Positions 39,942-49,906 of a stretch of DNA of 64,000 nucleotides are shown one piece after another. Both the position numbers and the translations under genes were made by a program. A model generated the notes under the pieces. It did no database searches, had not been told where the DNA came from, and was given only the letters and a program-made list of their open reading frames with translations. Location of the stretch: the NCBI RefSeq assembly GCF_900635445.1, contig NZ_LR134117.1, positions 4,712,001 through 4,776,000 on the forward strand. The letters are read 5' to 3'. This stretch comes from Serratia odorifera. Its GTDB lineage: Bacteria; Pseudomonadota; Gammaproteobacteria; Enterobacterales; Enterobacteriaceae. How positions within the stretch are numbered: position 1 is the first letter of the stretch; each line of letters opens with the position of its first letter.

Positions 39942-42224
39942 ATGACCGAACTTAACCAAAAGTTAGCCCAGGCCTGGGAAGGTTTCAGCAAAGGTGACTG
40001 GCAGAACGAAGTCAACGTCCGTGACTTCATTCAGAAAAACTACACGCCTTATGAAGGTGACGAATCGTTCCTGGCCGGCGCCACTCAAGCCACTACCACC
40101 CTGTGGGACCAGGTCATGGAAGGGATCAAACTGGAAAACCGCACTCATGCGCCGGTTGATTTCGACACCAACGTCGCCTCTACCATCATTTCTCACGACG
40201 CGGGCTACATTAACAAGAATCTGGAAACCATCGTTGGTTTGCAGACCGAAGCTCCGCTGAAACGCGCGCTGATCCCGTTCGGCGGCATCAAAATGGTTGA
40301 AGGTTCCTGCAAGGTCTATGGCCGCGAACTGGATCCACAGTTGAAAAAGGTGTTCACCGAATATCGCAAAACCCATAACCAGGGCGTGTTCGATGTTTAT
40401 ACCAAAGACATTCTGAACTGCCGCAAATCCGGCGTACTGACCGGTTTGCCAGATGCCTATGGCCGTGGCCGTATCATCGGCGACTATCGCCGCGTAGCGC
40501 TGTACGGTATCGACTATCTGATGGCTGACAAGCTGAACCAGTTCAAGTCGCTGCAAGACAAACTGGAAAACGGCGAAGACCTGGAAATGACTATCCAGCT
40601 GCGCGAGGAAATTGCCGAGCAGCACCGTGCGCTGGGCCAGATTAAAGAAATGGCCGCCAAATACGGCTGCGACATTTCCCGCCCGGCCATCACCGCACAG
40701 GAAGCCGTGCAGTGGACCTACTTCGGTTATCTGGCCGCGGTAAAATCCCAGAACGGCGCAGCAATGTCCTTTGGTCGCGTATCCACCTTCCTCGATGTCT
40801 ACATCGAACGCGATCTCAAAGCCGGCAAACTGACCGAAGAGCAGGCGCAAGAGCTGATTGACCACCTGGTGATGAAGCTGCGCATGGTGCGCTTCCTGCG
40901 TACACCGGAATATGATGAACTGTTCTCCGGCGACCCAATCTGGGCCACCGAGTCGCTGGCCGGTATGGGCGTTGACGGCCGTACGCTGGTCACCAAAAAC
41001 AGCTTCCGCTTCCTGAATACCCTGTACACCATGGGGCCGTCGCCAGAGCCAAACATGACCATTCTGTGGTCAGAAAAACTGCCGTTGAACTTCAAGAAAT
41101 ACGCGGCGAAGGTGTCTATCGATACCTCTTCCGTACAGTATGAAAACGATGACCTGATGCGTCCGGACTTCAACAACGACGACTATGCCATCGCCTGTTG
41201 CGTCAGCCCAATGGTGGTCGGCAAGCAAATGCAGTTCTTCGGTGCGCGCGCCAACCTGGCGAAAACCATGCTGTATGCCATCAACGGCGGCGTTGATGAA
41301 AAACTGAAAATGCAGGTTGGTCCGAAAGAAGCGCCAATGATGGATGACGTGCTGGACTATGACAAAGTCATGGATCGCATGGACCACTTTATGGACTGGT
41401 TGGCAAAACAGTACGTAACCGCGTTGAACATCATTCACTATATGCACGACAAGTACAGCTACGAAGCTGCCCTGATGGCGCTGCATGACCGTGACGTTTA
41501 CCGCACCATGGCCTGCGGCATCGCCGGCCTGTCAGTGGCTGCCGATTCGCTGTCTGCCATCAAGTACGCCAAAGTCTCTACCATCCGTGACGAAGACGGC
41601 CTGGCGGTAGACTTTAAAATCGAAGGCGAGTACCCGCAATTCGGTAACAACGACGCCCGCGTCGATGACATTGCCTGCGACCTGGTAGAACGTTTCATGA
41701 AGAAAATTCAGAAACTGCGTACCTACCGCAATGCGGTGCCGACCCAGTCCGTGCTGACCATTACCTCCAACGTGGTATATGGTAAGAAAACCGGTAACAC
41801 GCCAGACGGTCGCCGCGCCGGTGCACCATTCGGTCCTGGTGCCAACCCAATGCACGGCCGCGATCAGAAAGGCGCAGTGGCCTCGCTGACCTCCGTTGCC
41901 AAACTGCCGTTTGCCTACGCCAAAGACGGTATCTCATATACCTTCTCCATCGTACCTAACGCGCTGGGCAAGGATGACAACGTGCGTAAAGCCAACCTGG
42001 CGGGCCTGATGGACGGTTACTTCCACCATGAAGCGTCAATCGAAGGTGGCCAGCATCTGAACGTTAACGTCATGAACCGTGAAATGCTGTTGGAAGCCAT
42101 GGAAGATCCTGAGAAATATCCTCAGTTGACCATCCGCGTCTCCGGCTATGCCGTTCGCTTCAACTCGCTGACCAAAGAACAGCAGCAAGACGTGATTACC
42201 CGTACTTTCACTCAGTCGATGTAA
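39942..42224 (+). CDS. pflB: Pyruvate formate-lyase PflB
   Basis: 760 residues, equal to E. coli. Start MTELNQKLAQAWEGFSKGDW with GAAGG ribosome site. Catalytic Cys pair in YAIACCVSPMVVG and glycyl-radical Gly in IRVSGYAVRFNSL near residue 734. Cleaves pyruvate with CoA to acetyl-CoA and formate in anaerobiosis; formate leaves through FocA; activated by PflA encoded next. Confidence 0.98.
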   Translation: MTELNQKLAQAWEGFSKGDWQNEVNVRDFIQKNYTPYEGDESFLAGATQATTTLWDQVMEGIKLENRTHAPVDFDTNVASTIISHDAGYINKNLETIVGLQTEAPLKRALIPFGGIKMVEGSCKVYGRELDPQLKKVFTEYRKTHNQGVFDVYTKDILNCRKSGVLTGLPDAYGRGRIIGDYRRVALYGIDYLMADKLNQFKSLQDKLENGEDLEMTIQLREEIAEQHRALGQIKEMAAKYGCDISRPAITAQEAVQWTYFGYLAAVKSQNGAAMSFGRVSTFLDVYIERDLKAGKLTEEQAQELIDHLVMKLRMVRFLRTPEYDELFSGDPIWATESLAGMGVDGRTLVTKNSFRFLNTLYTMGPSPEPNMTILWSEKLPLNFKKYAAKVSIDTSSVQYENDDLMRPDFNNDDYAIACCVSPMVVGKQMQFFGARANLAKTMLYAINGGVDEKLKMQVGPKEAPMMDDVLDYDKVMDRMDHFMDWLAKQYVTALNIIHYMHDKYSYEAALMALHDRDVYRTMACGIAGLSVAADSLSAIKYAKVSTIRDEDGLAVDFKIEGEYPQFGNNDARVDDIACDLVERFMKKIQKLRTYRNAVPTQSVLTITSNVVYGKKTGNTPDGRRAGAPFGPGANPMHGRDQKGAVASLTSVAKLPFAYAKDGISYTFSIVPNALGKDDNVRKANLAGLMDGYFHHEASIEGGQHLNVNVMNREMLLEAMEDPEKYPQLTIRVSGYAVRFNSLTKEQQQDVITRTFTQSM

Positions 42225-42277
42225 TCCTCTGCCTGGCCGGGTGGTTAACCCCTCTCGGCCAGCCGATTGCTCACCGG

Positions 42278-42300
42278 GGCCGGATTTTCCGGCCTTTTTA
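42278..42300 (+). terminator. Terminator after pflB
   Basis: GGCCGGA TT(T) TCCGGCC hairpin followed by TTTTT. Separates focA-pflB from pflA. Confidence 0.8.
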
Positions 42301-42522
42301 ACACATCATGCTCGCCCCCTGACTCTGCAGAGTCTGTTTTGCCAGAGGTCTATAATCGATGGATATCCGGCAAAACAGTTATCCGGTAAATAGCCGGCGA
42401 CAGGCATCGTTCCACCCTGGCACTCGGGCACTGCCCTGCTGCCGCATCGCTGATCCCTGCCGACCGCTATACGCCTACTTTTTAGACTGCGTTTGACAGT
42501 CAATTTTGGAGAAACCCCTGCA

Positions 42523-43263
42523 ATGTCTGTGAAAGGTCGTATCCACTCATTCGAATCCTGTGGCACCGTTGATGGCCCGGGGATCCGCTTTATCGTCTTC
42601 TTTCAGGGCTGCCTGATGCGCTGCCTTTACTGCCATAACCGCGACACCTGGGATACGCATGGCGGCAAGGAAGTCACCGTCGAAGAATTGATGAAGGACA
42701 CCGTGTCCTATCGCCATTTCATGAACGCCTCCGGCGGCGGCGTGACCGCATCGGGTGGTGAAGCCATTTTGCAGGCCGAATTCGTGCGCGACTGGTTCCG
42801 CGCCTGTCATCAGGAAGGTATCAATACCTGCCTGGACACTAACGGGTTTGTGCGTCGTTACGATCCGGTGATTGACGAATTGCTGGACACCACCGATCTG
42901 GTGATGCTCGATCTCAAGCAAATGAATGACGATATTCATCAGAATCTGGTTGGGGTGTCCAATCACCGCACGCTGGAATTTGCGCGCTATCTGGCGAAAC
43001 GCAATCAACGCACCTGGATCCGCTACGTAGTGGTGCCGGGTTGGTCAGACGACGATCGGTCTGCCCATTTGCTGGGTGAGTTCACCAAGGACATGGCTAA
43101 CATCGAAAAAATCGAGTTGCTGCCCTACCATGAGCTGGGTAAACACAAATGGGTGGCGATGGGGGAAGAGTACAAACTGGACGGCGTGCATCCGCCAAAA
43201 GCGGATACCATGGATCGCGTCAAGGGGATCCTGGAGAGTTACGGTCACACCGTGATGTATTGA
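42523..43263 (+). CDS. pflA: Pyruvate formate-lyase activating enzyme PflA
   Basis: 246 residues from ATG 42523 (MSVKGRIHSFESCGTVDGPG). Radical SAM cluster CLMRCLYCHNRD (CxxxCxxC) and the SAM-binding SGGEAILQ and LDTNGFVRR motifs. Generates the glycyl radical on PflB. Own transcription likely because of the upstream terminator and 300-base gap. Confidence 0.97.
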   Translation: MSVKGRIHSFESCGTVDGPGIRFIVFFQGCLMRCLYCHNRDTWDTHGGKEVTVEELMKDTVSYRHFMNASGGGVTASGGEAILQAEFVRDWFRACHQEGINTCLDTNGFVRRYDPVIDELLDTTDLVMLDLKQMNDDIHQNLVGVSNHRTLEFARYLAKRNQRTWIRYVVVPGWSDDDRSAHLLGEFTKDMANIEKIELLPYHELGKHKWVAMGEEYKLDGVHPPKADTMDRVKGILESYGHTVMY

Positions 43264-43280
43264 TTTCCCTGCCAGGATCA

Positions 43281-43310
43281 AAAAACCCGGTGCCATTGCG
43301 CCGGGTTTTT
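43281..43310. terminator. Bidirectional terminator between pflA and ycaD
   Basis: AAAAACCCGG...CCGGGTTTTT with ten-base loop; A-run and T-run on both sides serve the two convergent genes. Confidence 0.85.
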
Positions 43311-43315
43311 TAGTT

Positions 43316-44461
43316 TCAGGCGGCAGCCAGCGGCGTGTGATGGCGATCCGGCCGCTTCAGCAGCATCATCAGATATACCAGCGCCACGGCCGCAATCATC
43401 ACAAACAGCAGGCGGTCGGAATAGCTCTGCATCAGCATCGCCGTCATGGATGGCCCTACCAGACTGCCGATGGTGTAACTCATCAGCAGCGCCTGGTTCA
43501 TCGCCACCAGCTCATGCGGCATCGCCTTCTCACAGGCCCAGGACATCGCCACTGGATACAGGGTGAAACCGGCACAGCCGAGGATAAACAGCGACGGCGC
43601 CATCGCATAGTTGCCCAGCATCGCCACGCTGGCCACAATCACCACAAAGACCTGAATGCGCAATACCAGCAACCGACCGTAGCGGTCGGCCATGCGCCCG
43701 ACCGGCCACTGCCCGACGATGCCGGAACTGACCAGCAATGCCATCCAGTAACCGACGTTGGCGTCACTAAAACCCTGATGCGACAAATACAATGGCATTA
43801 ACCCATACAAAGAACCGAGTACAACGCCGGAAATAATGCAGCCGTTGATACCAAGACGTGCGCTGCGGCGCTTCAGCATCGGCCAGACCGCTGCTTGCTG
43901 CGGTTCATCTTCCGCACGGTTAACCCGCGCAAACAACATCGGCAGCATGGCAGTGATCACCAGAGCAGTGACCCACGGCAATACGCTGAGCAACTGGGTA
44001 GGCAGCATGCTCAGCAGCAGTTGGCCCAGCACCGTACCGAGGTAATACACCATCATGTAAGCAGCCAACAGTTGACCACGATTACTCAGGTTGCCGCTGC
44101 GCAGCAAGGCACTTTCAACGATCACCCAAATCCAGGAACACCCTACGCCGGCAAAGAAGCGCCAGCCCATCCAGCTCCAGAAATCCAGGGAAAGCGCCAT
44201 ACCGGCCGTTGCAGCGGCAAAAACCAGGCAGGCAAGATGATAACTACGGGTGAAACCAATACGTTTGATGAGTTTACCGGCCACCAGGGTGCCCACAAGA
44301 TTGCCAGTAAAATATGCAGATCCAATCATCCCCACTTGCCAGGTTGACAACTGAGCGTGGTTTAACCAAAGGGGGACTAAAGTATTCAATACAGCAATTG
44401 AAACCGTAAGCAACAATAAGCCACAGAGCAGGAGTAGCACTGGGCGAGAATATGCGGACAT
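43316..44461 (-). CDS. ycaD: MFS transporter YcaD
   Basis: 381 residues from ATG 44461 (MSAYSRPVLLLLCGLLLLTV). Twelve hydrophobic segments, MFS motif GKLIKRIGFTRSY after helix 2 and the repeated GRMADRYGRLLVLR in the middle loop. Orthologue of E. coli YcaD, substrate unknown. Convergent with pflA. Confidence 0.92.
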   Translation of the reverse strand: MSAYSRPVLLLLCGLLLLTVSIAVLNTLVPLWLNHAQLSTWQVGMIGSAYFTGNLVGTLVAGKLIKRIGFTRSYHLACLVFAAATAGMALSLDFWSWMGWRFFAGVGCSWIWVIVESALLRSGNLSNRGQLLAAYMMVYYLGTVLGQLLLSMLPTQLLSVLPWVTALVITAMLPMLFARVNRAEDEPQQAAVWPMLKRRSARLGINGCIISGVVLGSLYGLMPLYLSHQGFSDANVGYWMALLVSSGIVGQWPVGRMADRYGRLLVLRIQVFVVIVASVAMLGNYAMAPSLFILGCAGFTLYPVAMSWACEKAMPHELVAMNQALLMSYTIGSLVGPSMTAMLMQSYSDRLLFVMIAAVALVYLMMLLKRPDRHHTPLAAA

Positions 44462-44581
44462 AGTGAAATGGGAACCGAACACGCAATGAGAGTGCGCGCA
44501 TCATGCCACTGGCGATAAAAAAGTCAATCGGCTAATCCATGATGATAGCACAATATGTTTATTAAATTTCTGGAGTCTCGT

Positions 44582-45133
44582 TCACAGGCGGGGCGGCAGA
44601 GGTTTTTCGCCGGTGGGTACCAGCACAATATGGCCATGGCAGCAGGATAATTTGCACAGTCCGCAACCATTGCATTGCCGATCGTCACACTGCCACTGAG
44701 CTTCAGCGTTGGCCGTCTGGTTGAACGACAGCGCCCGTTGCGGGCAGCTGATGACGCACATCCGGCAGCCGTCCCGCAGCCCCAGACAGCTCGCGCTGAT
44801 TTGCGGCCGCAGAGTGGTGTCGCTCGGCATGCCGGCGCGTAACGCGCCGGTCTGGCAAGCGGATGTGCATTTCAGGCAATGATCGCACTCGGTAAACTCG
44901 ACGTTGAGCACAGCCTTGCCCTGCTGCACCGTCAATAATCCATAAGGACAGGCGTCGCTACAGTCACCACAGCCGTTGCAAGCCGCGCAGAACAGTGCTT
45001 CGGGCAACGCCTGCGGTGGACGTGCGCTGGGCGGCGTGGGAGCCATCTCCGCTTGCCTGGCGCGCGTAACCCAACCGGTGAACAGCCGTCGACGCTGGCT
45101 GCCTTCAGCACTCAGCGACGGTTCACTTTTCAT
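44582..45133 (-). CDS. NapF-like ferredoxin, last gene of the dms operon
   Basis: 183 residues from ATG 45133, which overlaps the dmsD stop as TGATG. Three or four 4Fe-4S motifs: CAACNGCGDCSDACPYG, CDHCLKCTSACQTG, CRMCVISCPQ, CDDRQCNGCGLCKLSC. An N-terminal RRRLFTGW resembles NapF. In Nap systems NapF helps cofactor maturation on the cytoplasmic side; coupling to dmsD suggests a similar role for the DMSO reductase-type enzymes here. Confidence 0.85.
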   Translation of the reverse strand: MKSEPSLSAEGSQRRRLFTGWVTRARQAEMAPTPPSARPPQALPEALFCAACNGCGDCSDACPYGLLTVQQGKAVLNVEFTECDHCLKCTSACQTGALRAGMPSDTTLRPQISASCLGLRDGCRMCVISCPQRALSFNQTANAEAQWQCDDRQCNGCGLCKLSCCHGHIVLVPTGEKPLPPRL

Positions 45134-45747
45134 CAGAAATGCAGCTCCAGCTCGACTACCGGTTCGCTGCATTGTTCTGCCCACGCGCTCAGCGTACTTT
45201 GTGCCAACTGCGCCAGCCCCAGATAGAACGGATGGACGGCATGCTGTTCCAGCAAACTCAGAAAACGCGGCGCCCAAGGCAACAGATGCTGGCTCAATAG
45301 CGCCTGCAACAACCGGCCCTGTTGCTCTTCCGCCAGCCAGGCGGCCATCATCAGCAAAGTGCCAAGATGATCTTCCGGTTCGTTCTGTTCGCGCTGAGTA
45401 TCAATACCATTATTCCTCAGCCATTTGCGTAGTCGCAACGTAGAATCGCCGAACAAAACGTTCTCTTTATCCAGATAGACCGAGCCCCACGGCGGCGCCG
45501 GCAAGGCATACGGGCCGACAAACAGCCGTTGATAAGCCTCGCAAAGCGTCTCCGACTGTTGATCCTTAATGCCTTCGGCTATCAGTTGCGCCGCAGCCTG
45601 GTTCTCGCCATAAGGCCACTCCGCCAGCCAGACCGGGTCTGCCATCGTCGCCAGCAAGGCACGGCATTCATCACTCTCAGGCGGCGCATACAGCAACACC
45701 CCCAGCACACGGCCGGTTAACGCAATATTATCAAGCTTCATAAGCAT
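45133..45747 (-). CDS. dmsD: Tat proofreading chaperone DmsD
   Basis: 204 residues, TorD/DmsD family (NarJ-like all-helical fold): YQRLFVGPYALPAPPWGSVY is the signature segment, followed by EPEDHLGTLLMMAAWLAEEQ. Binds the twin-arginine signal of DmsA/YnfE until molybdenum cofactor is inserted. Encoded after dmsC, as in the E. coli ynf operon. Confidence 0.93.
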   Translation of the reverse strand: MLMKLDNIALTGRVLGVLLYAPPESDECRALLATMADPVWLAEWPYGENQAAAQLIAEGIKDQQSETLCEAYQRLFVGPYALPAPPWGSVYLDKENVLFGDSTLRLRKWLRNNGIDTQREQNEPEDHLGTLLMMAAWLAEEQQGRLLQALLSQHLLPWAPRFLSLLEQHAVHPFYLGLAQLAQSTLSAWAEQCSEPVVELELHF

Positions 45748-45876
45748 CAGATTTCCAACAGGGCACCGTCAATCGCCACCGTTCACACCGTTTTTTGCCA
45801 GACCGCCGGCGGTCACGTCGCTGCCGCCGTAAAACGATGAGAAATCCAGTGGCGCCAACGGCACCCGTAGTCAATA
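45748..45876 (-). other. Short intergenic gap between dmsC and dmsD
   Basis: 129 bases with a CCGCCGGCGG dyad; nothing coding seen. Confidence 0.4.
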
Positions 45877-46738
45877 TTAACCCGCCACCGCCATACCGAC
45901 GGTCATGTGCAGGCCGTAAAATACCCCGCGGCCAATCAGTTCCCCGGCCACTATCAGTATCAGGCCGAGCGCCAACGCCGCCACGCTCGCGTTACCACGG
46001 CGCAACTGCGGGCAGATCCAACAGCCAAACCCCAACACCAGCAGCAGCAAACGCCAGACCATTAACTGACCATACTGTGGAATCAATGCCGACGCCTGCT
46101 GGACCGAACTGCTGATGGTCGCCAGTTCACTGCCCTGCATCATCGCAGCTCCCAGACTGATCAGCAGCGCAACCACGCCAATCATCATCAGCACATTACG
46201 CCAGGCCAACCTCAACCCGGCAGCCTGCAACAGCAGCATGCCCAGCATCGGCCCTGCGATAAACACCGTCAGGAAGAAGCCGAGCGTAGTGTAACCGTTA
46301 TACCAGGTCGGCACCGTATCTATCTGATAGACCCGCGTCATGGCATAGACAAACAACAGCCCCAGCAATATGGTCAGCCCCAGCCACAGCTTGCCCAACG
46401 CCGGTGGCATCTTGTGCAATACCGCCAGCAGCCAGTAAATGCCGCCCACGGCAAAGAACAGCGAACCGCTGGCAATTTCATTGCTCAACGCCGAAGCGCC
46501 CACGCGATTGAGCGAATTAAACGCCCGCAGCGGCGAACCGAGGTGCAAAACGGAAGCAACAAAGGCAATCCCCATCAATAGCCACAGAAAGAACATTGAT
46601 CGATGCAGTGCCTGCGTTTCACGCGCCGGTCAGTTGCCCTTTAATCAGCACCCATCCCGTCACCATCACGCCGCCCACCACGCATTGGCCCAATACCGTA
46701 AACAGCATCAGCGGCCATTCATGCCATCCCATACCCAT
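45877..46738 (-). CDS. dmsC: DMSO reductase anchor subunit DmsC, one-base frameshift
   Basis: Begins MGMGWHEWPLMLFTVLGQCV at 46738, breaks after KGQLTGA near 46625, and continues one base out of frame as RETQALHRSMFFLWLLMGIA. One surplus G explains it (span 3n+1). Restored 286 residues versus 287 in E. coli, eight membrane segments, with LHLGSPLRAFNSLNRVGAS and GELIGRGVFYGLHMTVG conserved. Menaquinol-oxidising membrane anchor. Confidence 0.9.
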
Positions 46739-46739
46739 A

Positions 46740-47358
46740 TCAAACCTCCTTCGGATTGGCCAGATGGCCAGTGGTATCACCGGTTGGCCGACTGTTGGCG
46801 TTCGGTTTGAGCACAATGCTCGGTTTGGTGAAATGCGCCGCCGGCAACGGAGCAACCTGAGCCAATTGACCATGCTGTTGGCGCAATTCGTCAATCGGGC
46901 CAAAGTCCAGCGCACGCAGGGGACAAGACTCCACGCAGATCGGTTTGCGACCCTCGGCCACCCGCTGATAGCAGCCATCACACTTGGTCATATGTCCTTT
47001 GGCGGCGTTGTACTGCGGCGCGCCATAAGGACAGGCCATATGGCAATAACGACAACCAATGCAGACCTCTTCATTGACGACCACGAAGCCGTCATCACGC
47101 TTGTGCATCGCCCCTGTCGGGCACACTTGGGTACAGGCCGGCTGTTCACAATGGTTGCAGGGCGATCGACAGATAATAGGCAAAGACATTTTGCTGCCAG
47201 CCGTCCCCATCCTGCTGCCAATCACCACCGGCATATTCATAGATACGGCGGAAGCTGACGTCAGGCGTCAGGTTTTTATAATCTTTGCATGCCAGCTCGC
47301 AGGTTTTACAGCCGGTGCAACGACTTGAATCAATAAAAAATCCGTATTGCGTAGTCAT
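46740..47358 (-). CDS. dmsB: DMSO reductase Fe-S subunit DmsB, one-base frameshift
   Basis: First 68 residues (TTQYGFFIDSSRCTGCKTCE to YYLSIA) and the remainder (CNHCEQPACTQVCPTGAMH to NPKEV) are in different frames, joined by removing one C at 47160-47163. Restored length 205 equals E. coli. Four 4Fe-4S motifs relay electrons from DmsC to the molybdenum subunit. Confidence 0.93.
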
Positions 47359-47368
47359 CAGCTACTCC

Positions 47369-49822
47369 TTAAACCTTGGCAACCTGTACCAGGTTGGTAT
47401 GAGACGGGTTACCCTTCGCCAGTGGCGATGGCCGCTGACTGGTCAGTACGTTAATGCTGCCGGCGTGATCGATACGGCTGCCATCCGGGGAATACCAGGC
47501 ACCCTCGCCCAGCGCCACCACGCCGGCCGCATACGCGGCGTGACTTTGGCATTAATCCGCACTTCGCCACGCTGGTTGAACACCCGAATCAGATCGCCGT
47601 GGTTGATGCCACGTTGTTTGGCATCCAGCGGGTTGATCCACATTTCCTGGCGGCAGGCCGCTTGCAGTACGTCGACATTGCCATAGGTGGAATGGGTGCG
47701 CGCCTTGTAGTGAAAACCGGTCAATTGCAGCGGATATTGGCCGGCCAACGGATCGTCGTAATTCTCGAATCCGGCGGCGTAGACCGGTAAGGGATGAATC
47801 ACGTCGTCCTTGGCCAACTCCCAGTTTGCTGCCAGGTCGGCCAGTGCCGCAGAGTAGATTTCGATCTTGCCCGACGGCGTGGTCAGCGGATTGGCCTGCG
47901 GATCGGCACGGAAAGCGCGGTAGGCGACATGATGACCGTCCGGATCGCGTTGCTTGTAAATGCCCTGGGCCAGGAACTGTTCAAAGCTCGGCAGCCCCGG
48001 GATCCTGTCGCGCGATTGTTGATACAGATGACGCAGCCACTGTTCCTGGCTGCGGCCTTCGGTAAATTGTTGCTCAACCCCCATGCGTCGGGCGATTTCG
48101 CTGGTCATGTCATAAATGGTCTTGCATTCGAAACGCGGTTTGATCGCCTGATTGGCAAAAATCACATACCCCATATTGCCGCTGGAGGCATCCAGGCAGA
48201 AGTCCATCTGTTCTGACGCGGTACAATCCGGCAGGATCAGATCGGCATATTTCGCCGAGGAGGTCATATGGTTATCAATCACTACGATCATTTCGCACTG
48301 CTGTTCATCCTGCAAAATGTCATGGGTACGGTTAATATCCGAGTGCTGATTGATCAGGCAGTTACCGGCGTAGTTCCAGATAAACTTGATCGGCACATCC
48401 AGCTTGTCCTTGCCGCGTACGCCATCGCGTTTGGCGGTCATTTCCGGGCCACGCCAGATAGCATCGGTCCACAAGAACATCGAAATGCTGGTTTTTACCG
48501 GGTTTTCCAGCGTCGGCATACGGACAAACGGCAGGCTGTACGACCCTTCCCGCGCACCGCTATTGCCGCCGTTAATGCCCACGTTGCCGGTCAGGATCGC
48601 CAGCATGGCGATGGCGCGTGTGGTGATTTCTCCGTTGGCATGGCGCTGCGGTCCCCAGCCCTGACAGATATAGGCCGGTTTGCTGCTGCCGATCTCTCGC
48701 GCCAGCTTGATGATGCGCGCAGCCGGAATACCGGTGATCTTTTCTGCCCAGGCAGGGGGTTTTCTCGATGCCGTCGTCACCCTGACCCAGAATGTAAGCC
48801 TTGTAATGACCATTGGGCCGGCGCGCCGGCGGGCAAGGTTCTTTCATCATAGCCAACGCAGTATTTGTCCAGAAACGGCTGGTCGACCAGGTTTTCGGCG
48901 ATCAACACGTGGGCCATACCGGCGACCAGTGCCGCATCAGTTCCCGGCCGGATCGGGATCCACTCATCCTCTCGACCCGCGGCGGTATCGGTATAACGGG
49001 GATCAATGACAATCATCCGCGCATTAGAGCGTTCACGCGCCTGCTCCAGCAGATAAGTCACCCCACCGCCGCTCATTCGGTTTCGCCGGGATTATTGCCG
49101 AACATCACTACCAGTTTGCTGTTTTCTATGTCGGTCGGGCTATTACCGTCGGCCCAACCGCCGTAGGTGTAGTTGAGACCTGCGGCAATCTGCGCCGAAC
49201 TGTAATCGCCATAGTGATTTAAATAACCTCCGCAGCAATTCATCAGGCGGGCGATCAGCGTCGCGCCAGGCGGCCATGAACGGGTCATGGTGCCACCCAG
49301 GGTGCCGGTGCCATAATTAAGGTAAATCGCTTCGTTGCCGTAATCGCGGATAATTCGCTGCAGGTTGTCGCTAACGCGTGCGAAGGCCTCCTCCCAACTG
49401 ATGCGCTTGAATTTACCCTCTCCGCGCTTGCCGACCCGCAGCATCGGATACTTCAGTCGGTCCGGGTTATACACCCGACGCCGCATCGACCGACCGCGCA
49501 GACAGGCGCGTACCTGATGCAGACCTTCATCGTCATCGCTGCCGGTATTATCGGTTTCGACGTAACAAATTTCACCGTCCGCCACATGCATGCGCAGCGG
49601 GCAACGGCTGCCACAGTTAACCGTGCAGGCGCTCCAGACAATCTTCTCCTCGGGTTGAGACGTTGTCGGCGCGTTCGTAGCATCCTGCGCCACCGCCCGT
49701 CGGGTAAACGGCAATGAAATGCCGCCAGCCATCAGCGCCAGACTGCCAATGGCGGTATTCTTAACCAATTTGCGCCTGGTACACGCAAAACCGGACCGGA
49801 CTGGCGTTTCTTTTTCACTCAT
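47369..49822 (-). CDS. dmsA: DMSO reductase catalytic subunit DmsA, four single-base indels
   Basis: Start MSEKETPVRSGFACTRRKLV with Tat motif; TVNCGSRCPLRMHV binds the FS0 cluster. Frame breaks near 49080 (C lost), 48816 (C gained), 48757 (C gained) and 47529 (base lost) cancel out, so the span is exactly 818 codons (E. coli DmsA 814). The segment EQMDFCLDASSGNMGYVIF matches DmsA more than YnfE/F. Periplasmic molybdopterin (bis-MGD) reductase of DMSO and N-oxides. Confidence 0.92.
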
Positions 49823-49906
49823 AATGATATCGCTCTGGGTTGCTTCAATTCGCCGCACTGCCAAGCTGCGGCAACAAAAATGGTAAAAACGGGCGTCAGC
49901 CCGCGG

